A stretch of 11,061 nucleotides of DNA from CAYZHV01 sp964478055 (GTDB lineage: Bacteria; Spirochaetota; Spirochaetia; DSM-27196; Alkalispirochaetaceae): assembly GCA_964478055.1 (NCBI GenBank), contig CAYZHV010000122.1, forward strand, positions 1-11,061. The letters are read 5' to 3'. Position 1 is the stretch's first letter. Each line of letters opens with the position of its first letter. Positions 6,455-11,061 of this stretch are shown here, piece after piece. The notes under the pieces are model-generated. The model had not been told where the DNA came from. It ran no database searches and saw nothing but the letters and a program-made list of their open reading frames with translations. The position numbers were made by a program, and so were the translations under genes.

Positions 6455-7452
6455 AGCACCTCCCTCAGTATCACCACTTTCAAGAGAAGGTGAAGTACCA
6501 GGAGTCCCAGGGCGAGAAATATGAGCTCACGATGGTAGGGATCGGACACCACTCTCGTGCGAACCCGATGCTCTACTCGTTCCGAGGCATCGATCGCTCG
6601 AAAGACGTTTTCCAGGGTGCCCGGGGTGCCCGCGGAGAAATAGGAACCACCGCTGGAGTCCGCTACCGCCTTGAGGGCCTCCGGGTCGTAGCCGTCCCGG
6701 ACGGTTCCACGATAGGTCTCTCCGGTTTCAGGGTTGGTGAACTCCACCGGAACCTCCTCGTCGGTACCGATGCCAATGGCGTAGATCTTGATTCCGAGCT
6801 CTCCTGCTACCTGGGAGGCGGTCTCCGGCCTTACATCTCCGGAGTTGTTTACGCCGTCGGTTATCAGGATTATCACCTTCTCCGAGGCCGGGCTCTGGGA
6901 GAGATGCAGTGCTGCCACCGCTATCCCCATGCCGATAGCGGTCCCGTCCCCGAGATCCATGATCCGCAACTCCTCCAGAGAACCGACGAGCTCCGGGTAA
7001 TCCAGAGTTGGAGGCACTCGCAACGCCGCCTCCCCGGCAAAGGTGACTAGGCCTATTGCGTCATTCTCCCGACTCTCCACGAATGAGCGAATCACCCGCT
7101 GAGCAGTCTCAAATCGGTTGTAGGGACGAAAATCCTCCGCCGCCATGCTCGGGGACTCGTCCAGGACCACCATGATGTCCATCCCTCGGGTAAGATAGAC
7201 CCGCTCCCGGGTTACCCGGGCGGGCCCGGCGAGGGCCACGATTACCACGATAAGAGCAAGCCAGAAGAGCAGTCCCGAAAACGCCTGCAACAGCTTACTC
7301 AGGTGGAAGGGAGCACGGTACTGACCCCGGGGGACCATTGCTATCGGTAGGGGTACGCGACTACCTCGGCCATGCCAAAGGTGGCGAAACCAGATCGCTG
7401 GAGGAACGAGCGCGAGAAGAAGAAGGAAGAGGGGGTCCTCAAACACCCACAC
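6451..7452 (-). CDS. batA: BatA, membrane-anchored VWA-domain protein
   Basis: A 333-residue BatA-type protein with membrane segments at about 7-22 (FLLLLALVPPAIW) and 59-76 (GLLFWLALIVVIVALAG), a VWA domain at about 90-290 and a C-terminal membrane segment at about 310-329. The adhesion-site residues are present: DESPS (D98, S100, S102), T171 in GDGTAIG and D199 in ITDGVNNSG. It should pair with BatB at the membrane and be a client of MoxR. The longest frame begins at 7548, but that extension (GKRPHWTAG and so on) is basic, hydrophilic and inside the upstream gene. I choose GTG 7452 because AAGGAGG (7459-7465) sits 6 bases before it and MWVFEDPLFLLLL is a typical BatA start. It overlaps the upstream gene by 14 bases and batB by 4. 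Confidence 0.93.
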   Translation of the reverse strand: MWVFEDPLFLLLLALVPPAIWFRHLWHGRGSRVPLPIAMVPRGQYRAPFHLSKLLQAFSGLLFWLALIVVIVALAGPARVTRERVYLTRGMDIMVVLDESPSMAAEDFRPYNRFETAQRVIRSFVESRENDAIGLVTFAGEAALRVPPTLDYPELVGSLEELRIMDLGDGTAIGMGIAVAALHLSQSPASEKVIILITDGVNNSGDVRPETASQVAGELGIKIYAIGIGTDEEVPVEFTNPETGETYRGTVRDGYDPEALKAVADSSGGSYFSAGTPGTLENVFRAIDASERVEHRVRTRVVSDPYHRELIFLALGLLVLHLLLKVVILREVL

Positions 7453-8386
7453 GAGTCGCCTCCTTCCAGTGATGCAGATCATCCACCGCCTGGGCGATCC
7501 TTTCCAGGTCTTCGTTCCGGCGGTCCAGTGAGGTCTTTTGCCGTGCAAACTTCACCATATCCGCGTATCGATAGACCGAGAGAAGCTCTTCCGCCAGGTC
7601 CACCGGCAGTTTTACCTCCCGGAACCGTTCCGGAAGCTCCCGGGTAGTGGAGGACAAGAGCTCCGAGTGCACCCGCTGAGCCATATACTCCCGGAGGAGC
7701 TTTGTCGCCTCGATGTAAAAGCTCCTGCCGTCGAGGGAGGCCATCTCCTGCCGCAAGCTCTTGAGTCTGCTCCGGGCCCTCCGATAGGGCCGGTTCTCAC
7801 GGTATGAGCCGATTATCCGGGCGATCCGCCGTCGCCCTCCTCTCCAGAGGAGAACCGTGGCGGTCGGCAAGAGAAGCAACGCCGACGCCACGAGGGTCAC
7901 CAGGAGCTGCGTTCCCGGCAGAAGAGCTTGGCTCCGGGGCTCCTGAAGCCCCACCTCCGAGCCCTCAACAACCGAGTCCACGTAGATGCTCAACCCCGAA
8001 AGCCGCACCTCCCCGAGCTCCAGGGTCGGAATCGTAAGTGTCCCGGGTTGAAAGGGACGCACGCGGATGCGAACCAACCGCTCTATTCCCTCTCCTTGAA
8101 TCTGCACCTGCAGGAGCTCTCCCCAGGCCGGGGTGGGAAGACTCTCGGGCGTTCGGAACCGGACCCCCGAGGGTATGCGCACTGTTGCCCGGATTTCCAC
8201 GAGGTCGCCCACGAAAAACCGGCTCGGCAGAACGACACTCTGCGTCACCGTAGCCTCCGAGAACTCCTGCGCTCCGACCGCTACCGGACTCACCGCTGCG
8301 AAAAGGAGAAGGAACGCGAGGGCAGTAGCGAAGAGAGACGGAGGGCCGGAGGCTGAGGTCCCGGCACGGAGAGCGGGGCTTCTCAC
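7439..8386 (-). CDS. BatD-like single-pass membrane protein between DUF58 and batA genes
   Basis: A 315-residue protein in the slot often held by DUF4381-type genes of moxR clusters. A signal peptide (hydrophobic core about 17-36, LFATALAFLLLFAAVSPVA, likely cleavage after GAQ at about 38-40) leads to a small beta-rich ectodomain (about 42-150) with FFVGDLVEIRATVRIPSGV and FQPGTLTIPTLELG, reminiscent of BatD repeats. A membrane segment follows at about 158-181 and then a basic cytoplasmic domain (185-315, with RSFYIEATKLLREYMAQRV), similar to the C-terminal part of DUF4381/BatD-type proteins. The GTG at 8386 is chosen since GGAGG lies 8 bases upstream and it overlaps the DUF58 stop in GTGA. 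The longer frame to 8488 adds only out-of-frame DUF58 sequence. Family placement is by layout and motif feel; a profile search would settle it. Confidence 0.85.
   Translation of the reverse strand: MRSPALRAGTSASGPPSLFATALAFLLLFAAVSPVAVGAQEFSEATVTQSVVLPSRFFVGDLVEIRATVRIPSGVRFRTPESLPTPAWGELLQVQIQGEGIERLVRIRVRPFQPGTLTIPTLELGEVRLSGLSIYVDSVVEGSEVGLQEPRSQALLPGTQLLVTLVASALLLLPTATVLLWRGGRRRIARIIGSYRENRPYRRARSRLKSLRQEMASLDGRSFYIEATKLLREYMAQRVHSELLSSTTRELPERFREVKLPVDLAEELLSVYRYADMVKFARQKTSLDRRNEDLERIAQAVDDLHHWKEATRVGV
7459..7465 (-). promoter_or_regulatory. Shine-Dalgarno deciding the batA start
   Basis: AAGGAGG on the minus strand, 6 bases before GTG 7452. It is the strongest ribosome site of the cluster and lies inside the preceding gene, just before that gene's stop. 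Confidence 0.8.
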
Positions 8387-9261
8387 TTTCGGCGCCTCCG
8401 AAAAAAGCGAATAATCGCCTCCGCCGCGTCCTGCTCGCTCGATATCTCCAATGGGGTTGCCCCGGTCCTGAGACAGTCCCGAAACCACTGCTGTCGCTGC
8501 TGGGAGCGATACTCGCTGTAGTGCGAACGCACTCGTCGGGAGCTCGTCTGAACCCGGGCAGTCGCTCCGGTTTCCGGATCCTCAAAGGTCACCATGCCCA
8601 CGTCCGGCAACTCCTGAAGGAGCGGGTCCGTGAGCCGAACGGCGATCACGTCGTGCTTCTTGGAGAGAATCGCAAGCTCTCGCTGGTACCCTTCCACAAA
8701 GAAATCCGAAATGACCACGCAAATACCCCTTCGTTTGAGGGATTCACCAACGGTTCTCAGCGCGAGGGGCAGGTTCGAGCCTTTTCCCTGGGGCTCCCGG
8801 TCCACAATTTCCTGAATCAGTCGAAGGGCGTGGCGCTGCCCCTTCACCGGCGGTATCCACTGCTCGATCTGGTCGCTAAAGAAAAGAGCTCCCACCTTGT
8901 CGTTATTCTGCACCGCCGCGAGGGCGAGGAGCGAAAAGAGCAGCTCCGCCGCTTCTTTGGCGGAGGACTCACCGCTTCCGAAGCGGAGGGAGGCCGAGGA
9001 GTCCACTACAACAAAGAGCGTGAGCTCCCGTTCCTCCCGAAAGGTCTTGGTATAAACGTTTCCGAGGCGACTGCTGACGTTCCAGTCGATAAGCCGAGCG
9101 TCGTCACCTTCCACGTACTCCCGGGTCTCGTCGAATTCGATACCCGGACCCTTGAAGACACTACGGTAGTTCCCGGCGAGGAGTTCTTCTACCAGGCGGC
9201 TCGAGGTAAGGCGCAGGCGCCGTATTCGTCTGTTTAAGGCTCGAGGATCGGATGCGCTCAT
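8383..9261 (-). CDS. DUF58-family protein with VWA-type metal site
   Basis: A 292-residue cytoplasmic protein of the DUF58 family, which almost always accompanies MoxR ATPases. The family hallmark runs through residues 37-66: KGPGIEFDETREYVEGDD followed by RLIDWNVSSR. A VWA-like metal site follows, with VVDSSAS (D87, S89, S91) and D186 in VISDFF. No membrane segment is seen, so it probably acts in the cytoplasm as an adaptor or client of MoxR. The C-terminus is basic (FRRRRK). The ATG at 9261 shares one base with the moxR TAA stop (TAATG) and has no visible Shine-Dalgarno sequence, so its translation should depend on ribosomes finishing moxR. It overlaps the next gene by 4 bases. Confidence 0.93.
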   Translation of the reverse strand: MSASDPRALNRRIRRLRLTSSRLVEELLAGNYRSVFKGPGIEFDETREYVEGDDARLIDWNVSSRLGNVYTKTFREERELTLFVVVDSSASLRFGSGESSAKEAAELLFSLLALAAVQNNDKVGALFFSDQIEQWIPPVKGQRHALRLIQEIVDREPQGKGSNLPLALRTVGESLKRRGICVVISDFFVEGYQRELAILSKKHDVIAVRLTDPLLQELPDVGMVTFEDPETGATARVQTSSRRVRSHYSEYRSQQRQQWFRDCLRTGATPLEISSEQDAAEAIIRFFRRRRK

Positions 9262-10256
9262 TAGGGAACAGGTACTGCCGAGAGAAGAAGGCGAACGACG
9301 TCGTCGTTGGTCATCTCCTCAGCCTCCGCCTCATAGGAGAGAATTACCCGGTGCCTGAGGACATCCGGAGCGACAAACTTGACGTCCTCGGGGATCACGT
9401 AGCTGCGGCCGTCCATCATCGCCTTTACCTTGGCACACCGGTAGAGATAGATCGAAGCCCGAGGGGAGGCCCCAAACTCGATGTATCGCGAGAAGGCTCG
9501 GGAGCTCGCCGAGACATCGCGGCTCGCGCCGACCAGGGCGACGATGTACTCCTCGATACGCTCATCCACGGTGACCGAGGCGGCGATTTCCCGAAGTCTG
9601 CGAACGTCCGCTTTGAAAAGGGAGCGTTGGACCGGTATCTCCTGGGGCACGCCTACCCGCCTGAGAACCGAGAGCTCTTCCTCCTGCGTCGGGTAGTCCA
9701 CAAAGAGCTTCAGAATGAAGCGGTCGAGCTGCGCCTCCGGCAGGGGATAGGTTCCCTCCTGCTCGATCGGGTTCTGCGTGGCGAGAACGAAAAAGGGCTC
9801 CGAGAGGTGGTAAGTGTTGTCCCCGATGGTGACCTGTCGCTCTTCCATCGCCTCGAGCATGGCGGACTGTACCTTGGCAGGAGCGCGGTTGATCTCATCC
9901 GCGAGAATTATGTTGGAAAAGATCGGCCCCTTTCGAGGTACGAACTCACCGGTCTGCTGCCGGTAGATCATCGTGCCGATAACGTCCGCCGGCAGAAGAT
10001 CCGGGGTGAACTGAATTCGGCGAAAACTCGCGTCCACTACTTCCGCCAAGGTCTTGACGGTTAGAGTCTTCGCAAGGCCCGGGACACCCTCCAAAAGCAC
10101 GTGTCCTCCCGCGAGGATACCGGTCAGAAGCCCCTCGATCATTCGTTCCTGGGCTACAATGCGCTTGCCTATTTCGCTCTTGGCCCGATCAACGAGCTCC
10201 TGAGCACGGCGAACCTGGACGTCCAGACTCCCCTCTGTAATCTCCTGATGTTCCAT
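9261..10256 (-). CDS. moxR: MoxR-family AAA+ ATPase
   Basis: A 331-residue AAA+ ATPase of the MoxR family, the usual length. Walker A is GVPGLAKT (57-64), Walker B IILADE (116-121), sensor 1 ATQNP (159-163), followed by the family signature EGTYPLPEAQLDRF (167-180) with the likely arginine finger R179, and sensor 2 GASPRAS (262-268, R266). MoxR proteins act as ATP-driven chaperones for VWA-domain partners; here the DUF58, BatA and BatB proteins are the obvious clients. The enzyme is cytoplasmic. The ATG at 10256 has GAGGAG 4 bases upstream, overlapping the argJ stop, and only 8 bases separate the two genes, so moxR is probably transcribed from upstream with argJ. No promoter is visible in that gap. 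All catalytic residues appear intact. Confidence 0.96.
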   Translation of the reverse strand: MEHQEITEGSLDVQVRRAQELVDRAKSEIGKRIVAQERMIEGLLTGILAGGHVLLEGVPGLAKTLTVKTLAEVVDASFRRIQFTPDLLPADVIGTMIYRQQTGEFVPRKGPIFSNIILADEINRAPAKVQSAMLEAMEERQVTIGDNTYHLSEPFFVLATQNPIEQEGTYPLPEAQLDRFILKLFVDYPTQEEELSVLRRVGVPQEIPVQRSLFKADVRRLREIAASVTVDERIEEYIVALVGASRDVSASSRAFSRYIEFGASPRASIYLYRCAKVKAMMDGRSYVIPEDVKFVAPDVLRHRVILSYEAEAEEMTNDDVVRLLLSAVPVP

Positions 10257-10264
10257 ACTACTCC

Positions 10265-11061
10265 TCAGGTCCGATAATCTGCGTTCTCTCGCACATACTC
10301 GTAAGAAAGGTCGCTCCCGTAGACCGCTTCTCCCGGAGTGCCGTCTCCGAAGTCCACGACGATGGAGACTTCCCGATCGTGCTGCGGATACCCCTTTAGG
10401 GCAGGGTCCATGGCGCTGGCCCGGAGGCTTTCGGAAAGAGCCATTTCCTTTTCCGGGTCCAAGACAAAATGTCCGGCGGAGAAGACGGCGGTCCCGTCGA
10501 TCTCGATGGTAAGGTTCTCGAGGCTCCCCTCCTCACTTAGGTCGCTGAGCCCGTCGCCGAGGGCCATCAAAATCCGGCCAACGTTCGGATCGTTTCCGTA
10601 TATGGCGCTCTTGACCAGGGGCGAGTTGGAAACCCGCCGGGCGAGATAGAGCGCCCGCCCTTCCCCTGAGATGCCTCGCACCTCGACCCGGACAACGTGA
10701 GCGGTCCCCTCTCCGTTTCGCACAACCTGCCGGGAGAGCTCGCCGGTCAGTTCGTCCAGGGCGAGACCAAACTCAGCGGAATCCACGGGACCCGCCGAAC
10801 CGGATGAGATAAGAAGGACCACGTCACTGGTACTCTGCTCGCCGTCAACTCCGATCCGATTAAAGCTCTTCTCAACACTACCACGAAGCAGTCCGGAAAG
10901 CTCCTCCCGGGGGAGTTCGAAGTCCGTCAGGACGACCGAGAGCATTGTCGCGAGATTGGGCTCGATCATTCCCGCGCCCTTGGCTATGCCGAAAACGCTC
11001 CCCTTGCCCAGATCTACCCGCTTCAGCTTCGGGTACCGGTCGGTAGTCATAATCGCCTCGG
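10265..11061 (-). CDS. argJ: ArgJ, glutamate N-acetyltransferase / ornithine acetyltransferase, 5' part outside window
   Basis: The last 264 residues of ArgJ; roughly the first 140 of a usual 400 lie beyond the right edge, where the frame remains open. ArgJ moves the acetyl group from N-acetylornithine to glutamate, making arginine synthesis cyclic; some versions also use acetyl-CoA. The precursor cuts itself at an Ala-Thr bond and the new N-terminal Thr is the nucleophile. That site is visible as NLATML with the Thr codon at 10946-10948, after EAIMTTDRYPK and the glycine-rich KGAGMIEP. Further family features are GVDGEQSTSDV, AIYGNDPNVGRI and the C-terminal YVRENADYRT. Whether it is mono- or bifunctional cannot be judged from this part. 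It is the first visible gene of the minus-strand run leading into moxR. Confidence 0.95.
   Translation of the reverse strand, partial: EAIMTTDRYPKLKRVDLGKGSVFGIAKGAGMIEPNLATMLSVVLTDFELPREELSGLLRGSVEKSFNRIGVDGEQSTSDVVLLISSGSAGPVDSAEFGLALDELTGELSRQVVRNGEGTAHVVRVEVRGISGEGRALYLARRVSNSPLVKSAIYGNDPNVGRILMALGDGLSDLSEEGSLENLTIEIDGTAVFSAGHFVLDPEKEMALSESLRASAMDPALKGYPQHDREVSIVVDFGDGTPGEAVYGSDLSYEYVRENADYRT

Noticed and set aside
5591..6493. 300-codon plus-strand open frame opposite batB
   Set aside because: It mirrors batB, whose VWA metal site, membrane segments and ribosome site are clear. The translated product is charged and low-complexity with no recognisable motif. GC-rich codon bias keeps the opposite strand open.
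7453..7548. 32-codon N-terminal extension of BatA
   Set aside because: It lies entirely within the preceding gene, encodes basic hydrophilic sequence, and the strong ribosome site sits after it.
9252..10064. 270-codon plus-strand open frame opposite moxR
   Set aside because: It is antisense to a complete MoxR with all AAA+ motifs and itself shows no family pattern or ribosome site.
1..11061. Mobile elements, tRNA or rRNA genes, CRISPR arrays, phage genes
   Set aside because: I looked for transposase motifs, inverted terminal repeats, cloverleaf arms and spaced repeats on both strands and saw none. Gene content and codon use are uniform across the window.

Overview
This 11 kb window looks like part of a spirochaete chromosome of fairly high GC, probably from a free-living Spirochaetaceae relative. 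That assignment is an inference from gene order and protein features, not from a search. The main argument is a moxR/bat cluster lying beside infA and a dksA-family gene. From memory, Borrelia burgdorferi has a comparable neighbourhood around BB0168-BB0176. All genes are ordinary chromosomal types. I see no mobile element, RNA gene, CRISPR array or phage gene.

Layout from left to right: (1) 1-550, minus strand, a 5' gene fragment for a membrane-anchored protein I do not recognise, running off the left edge. (2) 597-1280, plus strand, a glyoxalase II-like metallo-beta-lactamase-fold hydrolase. (3) 1277-1654, minus strand, a 125-residue orphan protein. (4) 1722-2078, minus strand, a DksA/TraR-family regulator that has lost three of four zinc ligands. 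(5) 2236-2454, plus strand, infA, with a good sigma-70 promoter. (6) 2439-11061, minus strand, one tightly packed run of nine genes. In transcription order these are argJ (5' part outside the window), moxR, a DUF58 gene, a BatD-like membrane protein gene, batA, batB, batC, a batD-batE fusion and an Smr-domain gene.

The centre of interest is the Bat ('Bacteroides aerotolerance') system. A cytoplasmic MoxR AAA+ ATPase and a DUF58 protein with a VWA-type metal site are followed by two membrane-anchored VWA proteins (BatA, BatB), a TPR lipoprotein (BatC) and two exported proteins with beta-rich ectodomains. In the larger of these, BatD is fused to a BatE-like TPR / double-membrane-segment / SH3-like module. 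The inferred arrangement is an envelope complex assembled or remodelled by MoxR. Its exact job is not settled in any organism. Seven consecutive junctions overlap by 1 to 52 bases, which points to translational coupling and fixed stoichiometry.

Four starts were set by Shine-Dalgarno spacing and shorten the longest open frame: GTG at 1654, ATG at 2078, GTG at 7452 and GTG at 8386. Two others rest on overlap or family fit: ATG at 2891 for Smr and ATG at 597 for the hydrolase. No stretch over 300 bases lacks a gene. The longest gap, 2079-2235, holds divergent promoters for the dksA-like gene and infA.
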